A stretch of DNA of 64,000 nucleotides from CAZSAT01 sp964604675 (GTDB taxonomy: Bacteria > Myxococcota_A > UBA796 > CAJQPC01), in contig CAZSAT010000006.1 of assembly GCA_964604675.1 (NCBI GenBank), positions 1 to 64,000 on the forward strand, written 5' to 3'. The notes under the pieces are model-generated. The model had not been told where the DNA came from and did not search any database. It saw only the letters and a program-made list of their open reading frames with translations. Made by a program: the position numbers and the translations under genes. The first letter of the stretch is position 1, and every line of letters begins with the position of its first letter. This document shows, in pieces, positions 24,439-32,744 of the stretch.

Positions 24439-25840
24439 CTGGCTCCTCTGGCACGCCTGCAGCAGGCCGGGCCCGGCGAGCGACCTCGACGACACGTCCG
24501 CGGTGGAAGACGGCGACACCCACGCGGAGACCGGCGGCGCGTCCACCAGCGACCCTGCGGACTCCAGCGTGCCCTTCCGCCCCAACATCCTCTGGGTGGT
24601 GCTCGACGACGTCGGCACGGAGACCCTGGCCAGCTACGGCGCCGTGGGCGACACGGCGACCACCCCCACCCTCGATGCGCTGGGCGAGCAGTCGGTCGTC
24701 TTCGAGCAGGCCTGGGTCGCACCCACCTGCTCGCCCACGCGCGCGTCCCTGCTGACCGGCCTGCACCCTGAAGACCACGGCATCGGTGTGTTCATCGACC
24801 ACGACGGGGAGGTGATCGAGCTCGATCCCGAGCTGCCCACGCTGCCGGCGCTCCTCACGGAGGCCGGGTACGCGTCCGCGCTCTTCGGAAAGTGGCACCT
24901 CGCGAGCTGCCTCGTCGACGAGCCGGCCAGCCATCCGTTGCGGGTCGGCTTCCAGCACGCGTCCGGCTCCATCGGGAGCACCGGCATGGCCTGCACCGAG
25001 GGGCCCGACGGTGTCGAGGCCGACTACTTCGTGTGGGAGAAGGCGGTCGACGGCGCGTTCTCCTGGGTGGAGGCCTACCAGACCAGCGACACCGTGGACG
25101 ATGCGCTGGCGTGGATCGCGGGCACACCAGCCCCCTGGTTCGCCATGGTCTCGTTCAACGCGGCCCACTGGCCCTGGCACGTGCCGCCGGGCGAGCTGAA
25201 CAGCGCGGGTGTGGCCGAGGGGGCCTCGGACGTGGCGCTGTACCACGCCGACGTGGAGGCGCTCGACACGGAGCTGGGCCGGCTGCTCGAGGACGTCCCG
25301 CCAGAGACCTGGCTCTTCGTCATCGGGGACAACGGCACCGACGACGACGTCATCGTGCCGCCCTACGCTGCCAACCGCGCCAAGGGCACGCTCTACGACG
25401 GCGGGGTGAGGGTGCCGCTCTGGATCGCGGGACCCGGCATCGCGGCCGGACGCACCGCCAGCCTGGTCCAAGGGCTCGACCTCTACGCCACGTCTCTGGA
25501 GGTGGCGGGGGTGCACGCCGACCACCAGGCGGCGGTCAGCCTGTTGCCGGTGCTGGCGGATCCGGGGCTCCAGGTGCGCGACCGGATCTACGCGTCCACT
25601 CCGAAGCCCAACGGCGCCACGGTCTACACCCAGCACCACCAGGCGCTGCGGGATGGCGAGCACAAGCTCGTGCGTCGCGACCTCGGGTCGAGGGTGGAGG
25701 AGCAGCTGTTCCGCTACGAGGAGGGCGCGCTCGACGAGGGGGACGATCTGCTGCAATCGCCGCTCGACGCCGCCGGAACAGAGGCGCTCGAGAGGCTGCG
25801 TGCCGAGCTGGCCGCCAAGCGCTCGTCGCCTCGCCCGTGA
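24425..25840 (+). CDS. Sulfatase lipoprotein with formylglycine-type motif
   Basis: The product has 471 residues. A 12-residue start ends in LLWHAC, with an acidic Ser/Thr tether to about residue 50. NILWVVLDDVGTETLASYG gives the first metal Asp pair, and Cys102-S-P-T-Arg106 followed by ASLLTG is the full C-x-P-S/T-R consensus whose Cys is converted to formylglycine. FGKWHLAS and FVIGDNGTDDD complete the active site. It should hydrolyse a sulfate ester, perhaps on a polysaccharide, outside the inner membrane. No sulfatase-activating enzyme gene lies in the window. It is coupled to the upstream beta-helix gene by overlap. Confidence 0.85.
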   Translation: MVATSWLLWHACSRPGPASDLDDTSAVEDGDTHAETGGASTSDPADSSVPFRPNILWVVLDDVGTETLASYGAVGDTATTPTLDALGEQSVVFEQAWVAPTCSPTRASLLTGLHPEDHGIGVFIDHDGEVIELDPELPTLPALLTEAGYASALFGKWHLASCLVDEPASHPLRVGFQHASGSIGSTGMACTEGPDGVEADYFVWEKAVDGAFSWVEAYQTSDTVDDALAWIAGTPAPWFAMVSFNAAHWPWHVPPGELNSAGVAEGASDVALYHADVEALDTELGRLLEDVPPETWLFVIGDNGTDDDVIVPPYAANRAKGTLYDGGVRVPLWIAGPGIAAGRTASLVQGLDLYATSLEVAGVHADHQAAVSLLPVLADPGLQVRDRIYASTPKPNGATVYTQHHQALRDGEHKLVRRDLGSRVEEQLFRYEEGALDEGDDLLQSPLDAAGTEALERLRAELAAKRSSPRP

Positions 25841-25860
25841 AGGGCTGCGACCGCCCGTCG

Positions 25861-25866
25861 TACAAT
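25861..25866 (+). promoter_or_regulatory. -10 box TACAAT upstream of the deacetylase-like gene
   Basis: TACAAT differs from TATAAT at one position. A weak GTGAAG lies 18 bases upstream (25837-25842). The leader to the ATG at 25897 is about 25 bases. Confidence 0.4.
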
Positions 25867-25896
25867 CGCCGACCCTCGCTGGACCGGACACAACCG

Positions 25897-28143
25897 ATGG
25901 GCTCTCGCCTGCTCACCCCCCTCGCCGCGCTCGCGGTGGCTTCGCTCAGCCTTCACGCCTGCTCACGCTCCGACGATGCGCTGGTGGACGAAGGCTCCAC
26001 CTCCGAGCTCGTGGGCGGCGACGAAGCTGCCAAGGGCACGGTGGAGGCCGCGGGACCGGCACTCTTCGCGATCGGTGTGCACATCGAACCCTGGGGCACC
26101 GAGGTGAGCCCCCTCGCCGGTGGCGGGAGCTCGAAGAGCGAACCGGCTGCCGGCGTTCGGCCGGAACGGTCGGGCCGGGGCAAGTCGAAGAGCAAGGCGG
26201 GCATCTCGCCGGAGCTCGAGGCGGAGATCCTGGCCAGGAAGGGGGGCAAGAGCAAGAGCAAGAGCAGGAGCAAGAGCAAGTCCGGACGCGGCGGCGGCGG
26301 TGGCAAGTCGTACCTGCAGGGGACCGCCTTCGACGAGCACGTGGCCAACCTGCGCAACCTCATGGAGGTGGTCGGTCGCCACGAGGGCAAGCTGGTGATC
26401 CAGTCCCAGGATCCCTTCACCCAGCTCCTGATCGACAGGGGCGACACGCTCTTCGCCGACGCCGAGGCGGCCGGGCACGAGGTCGCCCTGCACTTCCACG
26501 AGGACGCCCACCTCGGGTCGGACTTCGAAGAGGAGCCGGTCGAGGTGTGGACGGGCGTGATGAAGGAGCAGATCGCCCAGCTCGAGAAGGCTGGCGCCAC
26601 CGAGGTCAACTACTGGAGCGGCGGCAACACCTACGGCCAGCTCATGGAGGCCGCCACGGCCGCAGGACTCTCGGTGAACGGCGACTTCAAGTCCCGCTAC
26701 ACCGAGGGCAACACGGCCATCACGGACGTGCACCCTTGGCGGCCCGCCTCGGGTGCCGACCGCGACAACGTCACCGACTTCATCCGGCACGACCCCCAAG
26801 GATCCGTGGTGTTCCTGCCCGAGGGGCTGCTGCACGCGAGCGAGATGAAGCGCAGCCTGCGCGGCCAGGGCGACGCCGCCCTGCTGGACGCCTACAGCGC
26901 GGCCTTCGAGCAGTCGCTGGCCGCCTGCGACCACGGTGGCGTGCGCACCCTGCACCTCACCGTGCACCCCAACGAGCTGACGCGGGGCTCGGAGCCCTAC
27001 GAAGAGCTCGACCGCTGGCTCGAGACCTTCATCGACCCGCTGGTGGCCAGCGGCGACCTGCAGTGGGCCACCTACAGCGAGATGGCCGACGCGTACCGAA
27101 GCTGGGGAGGGGACGCCAAGACCGACGGCCGTGAAGGCTGCTCGCTGGAGCGCACGGTCGAAGCCGAGGCACCCTCGGTCGCGTTGGACGCGAACAACAA
27201 GCCCAACATCACCTTCGTGATCAACACCCACGACTGGAAGCGGCACGAGGACTCCGCCGAGATCCTCACCCGCCTCATCGACCTCTTCGAGCAACACGGC
27301 GTGCGCGGCGACTTCTACGTGACGGCGCCGATGGTGCAGCTCTGGGCCGAGAAGTATCCTGCGTTGCTCGAGAAGTTCCGGGACTCCGACCAGGGCATCA
27401 GCTACCACCGGCGGCCGCCGCACCCCCTGGTCAACGCGTTCAGCGGGGCCTTCGAGGGCTTGCAAGGCGCCGAGCTCGAGGCGGCCGTGCTGCGCTACGA
27501 GACCCAACGCCTCGACATGGAGACCGGTGAGCTGATCCCAGGGGAACCCGGCGGGTACGCCTTCGTGCGCGACACGCTGGGGCGCGCGCCGGCGGCGGTG
27601 GCGGGAACCCAGGACGACCAGCTGTTCGCCGCCGCGACCAAGGTGTACCGCGATCTGGGCGCCAAGGTCGTGGTGTCGGGCGATCACGAGGGTGCCACCG
27701 ATCCGCTCGACCCGTACCGTGTGGAGGGCGGGCTGCTGGTCCGGCCGAGCACGCTCGGCGTCACCCACGGCACGGTGGGCACCAAGAAGCTCTTCTGGTG
27801 GAACCGGGTGCAGCGCGACCCCGAGTCCCACCCGCTGGTGTGGCTCAAGGACGGGCTGGACGCATGGGATGGCCAGGGCACCTTCTACGCCACCGCCATC
27901 ATCCACGAGAACAACTTCTACACGAGCAAGGCCACGCCCTGGCAGCTGACCTACTACCAGAGCAAGGACTCGCGGAAGGCCAAGTCACCCCCCTACGACC
28001 TGACCATCCCCGACGCGTCGACCACCCGTGACCCGTCCGAAGCCGAGGCCATCTGGACGGCGTACTCGGAGCTCGTGGCCTACGCTGCGGAGCACATGAA
28101 CGTGGTCACGGCCGCCGACGTGGCCGAAGCGGCTGGCCGCTAG
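25897..28143 (+). CDS. Two-domain polysaccharide-deacetylase-like lipoprotein with Ser-Lys tract
   Basis: The product has 748 residues. Unlike its neighbours it has an ordinary lipoprotein signal (Arg at position 4, lipobox LHAC with Cys22). A low-complexity Gly/Ser/Lys/Arg region (about 80-145) includes a perfect Lys-Ser alternation. Two deacetylase-like (NodB-type) halves follow. The first has FAIGVHIEPWGTE and GHEVALHFHEDAH; the second has ITFVINTHDWKRHED, HGVRGDFYVTAP and SYHRRPPHPLV. Catalytic Asp/His identities can only be proposed. They may deacetylate a surface polysaccharide. The two halves look like an old duplication that has diverged strongly. It converges on the next gene with a gap of four bases. 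Confidence 0.6.
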   Translation: MGSRLLTPLAALAVASLSLHACSRSDDALVDEGSTSELVGGDEAAKGTVEAAGPALFAIGVHIEPWGTEVSPLAGGGSSKSEPAAGVRPERSGRGKSKSKAGISPELEAEILARKGGKSKSKSRSKSKSGRGGGGGKSYLQGTAFDEHVANLRNLMEVVGRHEGKLVIQSQDPFTQLLIDRGDTLFADAEAAGHEVALHFHEDAHLGSDFEEEPVEVWTGVMKEQIAQLEKAGATEVNYWSGGNTYGQLMEAATAAGLSVNGDFKSRYTEGNTAITDVHPWRPASGADRDNVTDFIRHDPQGSVVFLPEGLLHASEMKRSLRGQGDAALLDAYSAAFEQSLAACDHGGVRTLHLTVHPNELTRGSEPYEELDRWLETFIDPLVASGDLQWATYSEMADAYRSWGGDAKTDGREGCSLERTVEAEAPSVALDANNKPNITFVINTHDWKRHEDSAEILTRLIDLFEQHGVRGDFYVTAPMVQLWAEKYPALLEKFRDSDQGISYHRRPPHPLVNAFSGAFEGLQGAELEAAVLRYETQRLDMETGELIPGEPGGYAFVRDTLGRAPAAVAGTQDDQLFAAATKVYRDLGAKVVVSGDHEGATDPLDPYRVEGGLLVRPSTLGVTHGTVGTKKLFWWNRVQRDPESHPLVWLKDGLDAWDGQGTFYATAIIHENNFYTSKATPWQLTYYQSKDSRKAKSPPYDLTIPDASTTRDPSEAEAIWTAYSELVAYAAEHMNVVTAADVAEAAGR
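26248..26283 (+). repeat. Lys-Ser hexamer repeat
   Basis: Six AAGAGC-type units (one reads AGGAGC) encode alternating Lys-Ser with one Arg, in the linker of the deacetylase-like lipoprotein. Confidence 0.75.
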
Positions 28144-28147
28144 CGGC

Positions 28148-29509
28148 CTACAGTCCCGGGCTGGCGCCCTCGACGAAGGGGTCGACCTGCTGCGAACGTT
28201 CGCGCATGAGCTCCACCAGCTCGTCGCGGGCGTCGCCGCCGTCGGCGTAGAGGTCGCTGGTCTCGAAGGGGTCGACGCCGACGTCGTAGAGCTCGAGCAG
28301 GCCGTCCCATCGGTAGATGAGGCGCAGGTCGTTCTTCTCGACCGTCTGCCAGGTCTCCTCGAAGGAGGGACGCAGGCTGTAGCGCACGCGGTCGTCGCTG
28401 ATGGCGTCCAACGGCGTGCCGGTCCAGGCGGCCGATCCCTCGAGGCCGAGCGCCTGCACCGCGGTGGGCACCATGTCGGGGTGCGAGACGGGCTTGTCGA
28501 AGCTTCCCGGGGCCAGGTTCTTGGCCCAGAAGCCGCCCATCACCCAGGTCTCCTGACCGTACAGGGAGTTGGAGTGGCCGAACTCGTCGTGTTCCCAGAA
28601 CTGCTCGCCGTGGTCGGCCCAGAGGAGCACGAGCGTGTCTTCGAGCGCCCCCATCTCGTCGAGCTGCGTGAACAGGCTCTCGACCATGTCGTCGGTGTAG
28701 GCGATGGCGCCGCGGTAGTACACCTCGATCTGGGCCGCCACGTTGGCCTGCACCTCGGGGTCGAGCTCGTCCCAGCCGGCCAGACCGGCGGCCAGCCCGT
28801 CGGCCACGGTGAGGTCGTAGGGAATCTCGGGGAGCTCCTCCAGGCCGAGGTTGTACTCGGCCGGGTGGTTGTAGGGGTAGTGCGGATCGAGGAGGTGCAC
28901 CTGCACCACCCACGGGTCGCCGGCGTCCATGGCGAGCTGGGCCGAGTCGACGGCGTTCTCGACCACCTGGCTCCCCAGCCACGCGCTGTTGTTGAACACG
29001 CTGTCCCAGTGCCCGCGGATGCCGAAGGCGTCCTCGAAGAAGGGCGTGGCCCCGGCGTACCAGCTGGTGTAGCCGTGCTCGCGGAGCACGCTGGCGACGA
29101 CGGGGGCGTCGGACGGCATCGCACCCGGGCTGGCGGTGGACGGCACCCAGCCCAGGTCGATGTTGTAGGAACCGGCCTCGATGCAGCTCATCGACGGGAA
29201 CGTGGAGTTGGAGCACGAGCGGTAGTTCTCGAGGCTCACCCCTTCGGCCAGCAGGCCGTCGAGGAACGGTGTGCGCTCGGAGCCCGTGCCGCCGTAGTGG
29301 CCCACGTAGTCGCGACGCAGGGTGTCGATGCCCACGATGAGCAGGTTCTTCGGGCGCTCGCCGTCGAACTGCAGCACCCCGGAGGTCGGCGGGGAGGTGT
29401 CGTCGTCGGGCAGGACGGAGTCGACGCTGGAGTCCCCTGGGCCAGGCTCGGTGCTGTCGGCAGGCTGGGTGCGTGTCACGCAGGCCAGCAGGGTGAGGTT
29501 CAGGATCAC
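28148..29509 (-). CDS. Sulfatase-fold lipoprotein with Thr at the nucleophile position
   Basis: The product has 453 residues from a GTG start. MILNLTLLAC is the ten-residue lipobox start with an acidic Pro/Ser tether. LLIVGIDTLRRDYVGHYGG holds the first metal Asp. The segment SCSNSTFPSMSCIEAG aligns with the C-x-P-x-R motif but reads Thr103-F-P-S-Met107, so neither formylglycine nor the Arg is possible. LLDPHYPYNHP, LLWADHGEQFWEHDEFGHSN and the final LELYDVGVDPFETSDLY are typical of the sulfatase/phosphodiesterase superfamily. A TACGTT box (29537-29542) lies about 28 bases upstream of the start. Substrate unknown; phosphodiester or phospho-headgroup chemistry is more likely than sulfate hydrolysis. 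Confidence 0.75.
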   Translation of the reverse strand: MILNLTLLACVTRTQPADSTEPGPGDSSVDSVLPDDDTSPPTSGVLQFDGERPKNLLIVGIDTLRRDYVGHYGGTGSERTPFLDGLLAEGVSLENYRSCSNSTFPSMSCIEAGSYNIDLGWVPSTASPGAMPSDAPVVASVLREHGYTSWYAGATPFFEDAFGIRGHWDSVFNNSAWLGSQVVENAVDSAQLAMDAGDPWVVQVHLLDPHYPYNHPAEYNLGLEELPEIPYDLTVADGLAAGLAGWDELDPEVQANVAAQIEVYYRGAIAYTDDMVESLFTQLDEMGALEDTLVLLWADHGEQFWEHDEFGHSNSLYGQETWVMGGFWAKNLAPGSFDKPVSHPDMVPTAVQALGLEGSAAWTGTPLDAISDDRVRYSLRPSFEETWQTVEKNDLRLIYRWDGLLELYDVGVDPFETSDLYADGGDARDELVELMRERSQQVDPFVEGASPGL

Positions 29510-29635
29510 GGGCGGTCTCCGGGGGGGCAGCGCGCTAACGTAGCACCGCCTCCGGGGCGCCGCGCGCCGGCCTCAAGCCCGCACCGCTTCGATCCGATCG
29601 GTGGGTGACGAGGCACCCGGACCTCGGGGATCACC

Positions 29636-30442
29636 ATGAACGACCTCTTGCTCGAGACTCTGCTCTGGCTCGCGTTGGTGCCGCTGCTCCTGGCGCTCGT
29701 GTACGTGCGGCGCGTGCAGCCGGTCCTGGCGCTTCCACGGCCGGCGCGTGTCGTCGAGCCGCCCAGCCGCCAGGCGCGTGTGGCGAGCGGCCTGGCTGCG
29801 CTGAAGCACCGTGCGCGCACCGCACAGGTCCAGTTCGACCTCGCAGCCCCCGACACGACCCTGCAGCCCGGCGCTCGACCGGACCACCGCCAGGAGCTCC
29901 TCACCATGCTGGTGGAGCCGGTGGAGGCGGAGCTGGAGATCGGCCAGGTGGTGTTTCGCGGCGAGCTGGTGGCCAGCCCCGCTCGGCTGGTGTTCACCCC
30001 GGCTCCTCCTCAGGTTGAGGCCGGCCAGGGCTGCTTGCTGACCTACCGGGCCGGCGGCTCCGCGTGGCAGGTCTACAGCCGAGTGGAGGAGGTCGACGAG
30101 GCCGTCTCCATCGCCCTGCCGACCACCGTGTCGAGCGCCAACGAGCGGTCCGGCGGACGGATCGGCGTGGCGGGCCTGCTCACGCTGGTCCAGGAAGGCG
30201 TGGGCGCCCCCGTGCCCGTGCTCGACATCTCCTCGCGGGGCCTCGCGGTGAGCTGCCACGACCCGGCGGCGTTCCCGCGCGGGGCCCGCCTTCGCGTGGC
30301 GGTCCTGCTCGACGGTGCACCGCTGGTCTCTTCGATGGTCGACGTGCGGCACCTCGACGACGACGGGCGCGTGGGGCTGAGGTTCGTCGGCGACGGCGCG
30401 CGCGCCGAGATGCGCGACGTGCTGCAGACCCTGCGAGGCTGA
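29636..30442 (+). CDS. Membrane-anchored PilZ-domain protein (c-di-GMP receptor)
   Basis: The product has 268 residues. One membrane helix spans about 4-24. Residues 85-160 form a YcgR-N-like beta domain. The PilZ domain has Arg171-S-G-G-Arg175 (RxxxR) and Asp197-I-S-S-R-Gly202 (DxSxxG), both intact, so cyclic di-GMP binding is expected. RVGLRFVG is the closing strand. It may control motility or exopolysaccharide, but the neighbours give no direct clue. The ATG has GGGGA about six bases before it. It ends next to the convergent small gene at 30443. Confidence 0.85.
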   Translation: MNDLLLETLLWLALVPLLLALVYVRRVQPVLALPRPARVVEPPSRQARVASGLAALKHRARTAQVQFDLAAPDTTLQPGARPDHRQELLTMLVEPVEAELEIGQVVFRGELVASPARLVFTPAPPQVEAGQGCLLTYRAGGSAWQVYSRVEEVDEAVSIALPTTVSSANERSGGRIGVAGLLTLVQEGVGAPVPVLDISSRGLAVSCHDPAAFPRGARLRVAVLLDGAPLVSSMVDVRHLDDDGRVGLRFVGDGARAEMRDVLQTLRG

Positions 30443-30709
30443 TCAGGCCTGCAGAGCTCGTGCGGCGAGCTGCAGATCGGCCACCGTGATGACCCGGCGC
30501 CCCTCGGGGCCCCGGACCTCTGCGACCGTCGCATCCGCGGGCAGGTGCAGCGGGAGCTTGTGACCGGCCGCCGCGAACGGCGCCAGCGCACTCTGGATGC
30601 CTTCGAGGAGGAGCTGGAGCTCGCGCCACTCGGTCGGCCGGTAGCCCGGGCTCCCGATGGCCGCGCTCCAGAGCTCGCGGAACTGTTGGTTCAAGCTGCT
30701 GTCGGACAT
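30443..30709 (-). CDS. Small hypothetical protein
   Basis: The product has 88 residues from the ATG at 30709, which has GGCGGAG six bases before it; an ATG at 30715 has the same motif with no spacing. It begins MSDSSLNQQF and is mixed helical, with a C-terminal strand-helix (GRRVITVADLQLAARAL). No signal peptide, metal motif or known family. It lies between a PilZ gene and a divergent surface-protein gene. Confidence 0.6.
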   Translation of the reverse strand: MSDSSLNQQFRELWSAAIGSPGYRPTEWRELQLLLEGIQSALAPFAAAGHKLPLHLPADATVAEVRGPEGRRVITVADLQLAARALQA

Positions 30710-30764
30710 GTCCATCTCCGCCTGCTCCCCTCATCAGCAGGTGACGCCCGACCTTTCGGGCCGA

Positions 30765-30770
30765 TAGGCT
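30765..30770 (+). promoter_or_regulatory. -10 box TAGGCT, leaderless layout (repeat protein gene)
   Basis: TAGGCT is six bases (GGTGGT) before the GTG start at 30777. No ribosome binding site is present. Confidence 0.5.
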
Positions 30771-30776
30771 GGTGGT

Positions 30777-31599
30777 GTGTGGATGCTGCTTCTATGGACC
30801 TGCTACGCCGACCCGGCGCACACCGGCGTCGACTTCGACGCCGACGGCTACGCCGCGGGGGACGACTGCGACGATCTGTCCGCGTCGGTCCATCCCGGCG
30901 CCGCCGAGGTGCCGTACACCGGGGTGGACGAGGACTGCAATCCACGCACGGCGGACGACGATCTCGATGGCGATGGCTACCTCGTGGCCGACGACTGCGA
31001 CGACAGCGACCCGGGCGTGAACCCGGCCGCCGACGAGATCTGCAACGGCCGGGACGACGACTGCGACAACCTCTCGGACGAAGAAGACCCCGGGCTCATC
31101 GACGCGGTGAGCTGGTACGAAGACGTGGACGGCGATGGCTTCGGGGACCCGGCCGACGTGGTGGTCTCCTGCGGCGAGGCCGGCACACGGGTGCGGGACG
31201 GGTCGGACTGCAACGACGGGGAGCCCGCCATCCATCCGGGGGCCGAGGAGACCTGCGACGACCGCGACGAAGACTGCGACGGTGTGGTGGACGAGGACGT
31301 CTGCGCCGGGGACACCGGGGACACGGGCGACACCGGGTGGGACAGCGGCTTCTCGGACAGTGGCCTGTGGGACACCGGCGACACGGCCTGGGACAGCGGN
31401 NNNNNNNNNNNNNNNNNNNNNNNNNNNNNNNNNNNNNNNNNNNNNNNNNNNNNNNNNNNNNNNNNNNNNNNNNNNNNNNNNNNNNNNNNNNNNNNNNNNC
31501 TTCTGGGACAGCGGCTTCTGGGACAGCGGCTTCTGGGACAGCGGCTTCTGGGACAGCGGCTTCTGGGACTCCGGCAGACACACCGGCGACAGCGGCTGA
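30777..31599 (+). CDS. Metal-binding-repeat lipoprotein with Phe-Trp-Asp-Ser-Gly repeat tail, broken by an assembly gap
   Basis: A GTG start gives MWMLLLWTC, the short lipobox form. Four DxDGDG/DCDD...HPGAxExC...DEDCDG modules follow (as in MopE-like proteins), then a Gly-Asp-Thr tract and a Trp-Asp-Ser-Gly region running into 100 N. After the gap, five copies of FWDSG and a tail GRHTGDSG lead to the stop at 31599. The last two bases before the gap (GG) and the first after it (C) make a Gly codon in repeat phase, so the true gap is almost surely a multiple of 15 bases. The apparent frameshift comes only from the arbitrary 100 N. Its length in the real genome is unknown. Confidence 0.75.
31400..31499. 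other. Assembly gap of 100 N inside a coding repeat
   Basis: Exactly 100 N is the conventional filler for a gap of unknown size. Both flanks are the same coding repeat, so short reads could not cross it. Confidence 0.98.
31501..31575 (+). repeat. 15-bp tandem repeat encoding Phe-Trp-Asp-Ser-Gly, at least five copies
   Basis: Four identical copies of TTCTGGGACAGCGGC and a fifth with two changes (GACTCCGGC) follow the gap. Related, more degenerate units (WDSG, FSDSG, LWDTG, AWDSG) precede it from about 31336. Total copy number is hidden by the gap. Confidence 0.9.
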
Positions 31600-31608
31600 G
31601 CGCGCCGC

Positions 31609-32616
31609 CTACAGCGAGCGCCGCCGGCGGGCGAGCCCGACGAGCGGAAGCAACCACGCTGCGCCAGCAACACCGGTCGCCGAGCACCCGACCAGGCGGA
31701 TGTCGCCCATCAGGTCGCTGCCGCGCGAGCTGCTGCCGTCACCGCTGGTGAAGCCGCCGGCGCCGATCTGCTCGGCCACCCAGTCTTCGTCGCACGCGGC
31801 GCCGAGCAGGTAGCTGCCCTCTTCGGGAAAGGTGCCCTCTCCGTCGGCGTCTTCGTACCAGAAGTAGTACTGCCCGCAGTAGGCCCCATCGTCTTCGAAC
31901 GCGAGCTCGATCTCGACCGCGAAGACGCCGCGCTCGTCGGTTCCCCAGACCACCTCGAGGGGGTAGGGCTCCCCGTCCAGGACCACGAAGATGCCACTGA
32001 GCGCTTCACCGGCGTAGTCGGCGTAGAAGGTGATGTCCTCCGAGCCGTCGCGCGGCATCTGCGGGGTGTGCACGCCCATGCGGATGTTCAGGCCGGTCTC
32101 GGGGGTGCCGCCGCCGAAGTCCTGGGTGTAGTAGTTCGAGACCACGCCCGTGCCGAGCTCGTTCCACATGCCGGACATGATGTTTGCCCGGTGGCCGTCG
32201 GTGCTGCACATCCAGCCTTCGAAGTTCACCGCCCACTGGTCCGGGTAGCCGTAGGCGATGTTCTCTCCGACCGAACCGGACTTCGGGTAGAAGTTCGCCA
32301 TGCGCTGCTGGAAGCTCGTCCCGTCGCTCGAGTCGTGGGAGAACCAGTCGTTCGCGTGCATGTCGTCGGAGTGGTACCGAGCGGCGTCGTTCAGGTCGAA
32401 CTGCCAGTAGACCGGGTCCTTCGGCGTCTGCTCGTCGTCCGAGAAGTGCTGGTAGAAGCTGCACCCGCCGGCCTGGTAGCTCTCTTCGTGCGCTTCGGGA
32501 TCGACCCGGGCGGCGTTGGTGTAGAGGTGCAGCTCGCGCTCGGCCCAGTTCGGGTACCCGTCGACCGGGTCACCGTAGCCGGCGAAAGCCGGCAGCAGGG
32601 CCGTCATGGCGAACAA
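31609..32616 (-). CDS. CAP/SCP-domain exported protein with MYXO-CTERM tail
   Basis: The product has 335 residues from a TTG at 32616, or 332 from the ATG at 32607. A short signal MFAMTALLPAFA has no charge. The CAP domain shows HSDDMHANDWFSHDSSDGTS, GENIAYGYPDQWAVNFEGWM and STDGHRANIMSGMWNELGTG, with the metal-binding His and Glu. A beta domain follows (about 185-290). The C-terminus has Cys in VGCSATG, a hydrophobic helix and ARRRRSL, which fits the MYXO-CTERM sorting signal processed by myxosortase. It is divergent from the subtilase-like gene, whose product ends the same way. Confidence 0.85.
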   Translation of the reverse strand: MFAMTALLPAFAGYGDPVDGYPNWAERELHLYTNAARVDPEAHEESYQAGGCSFYQHFSDDEQTPKDPVYWQFDLNDAARYHSDDMHANDWFSHDSSDGTSFQQRMANFYPKSGSVGENIAYGYPDQWAVNFEGWMCSTDGHRANIMSGMWNELGTGVVSNYYTQDFGGGTPETGLNIRMGVHTPQMPRDGSEDITFYADYAGEALSGIFVVLDGEPYPLEVVWGTDERGVFAVEIELAFEDDGAYCGQYYFWYEDADGEGTFPEEGSYLLGAACDEDWVAEQIGAGGFTSGDGSSSRGSDLMGDIRLVGCSATGVAGAAWLLPLVGLARRRRSL

Positions 32617-32731
32617 GCGGTGTCTCCGAGTGGGCCACGAGGTGGCTGGCCGAGGGCTACGTTGTTCCCCTTTTCGAGCGGCTTTGCAAGCTCTTCGGTC
32701 GGATTCACACGGCTTTCACGACTGGGCCGGC

Positions 32732-32737
32732 TACGTT
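32732..32737 (+). promoter_or_regulatory. -10 box TACGTT, leaderless layout (subtilase-like gene)
   Basis: TACGTT is seven bases (CTCGCCC) before the ATG at 32745. No ribosome binding site and no -35 consensus are seen. Confidence 0.5.
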
Positions 32738-32744
32738 CTCGCCC

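Noticed and set aside
31400..31599. Frameshift in the repeat lipoprotein gene
   Set aside because: The frame change is produced by the arbitrary 100 N. The repeat phase on both sides is consistent with an intact gene.
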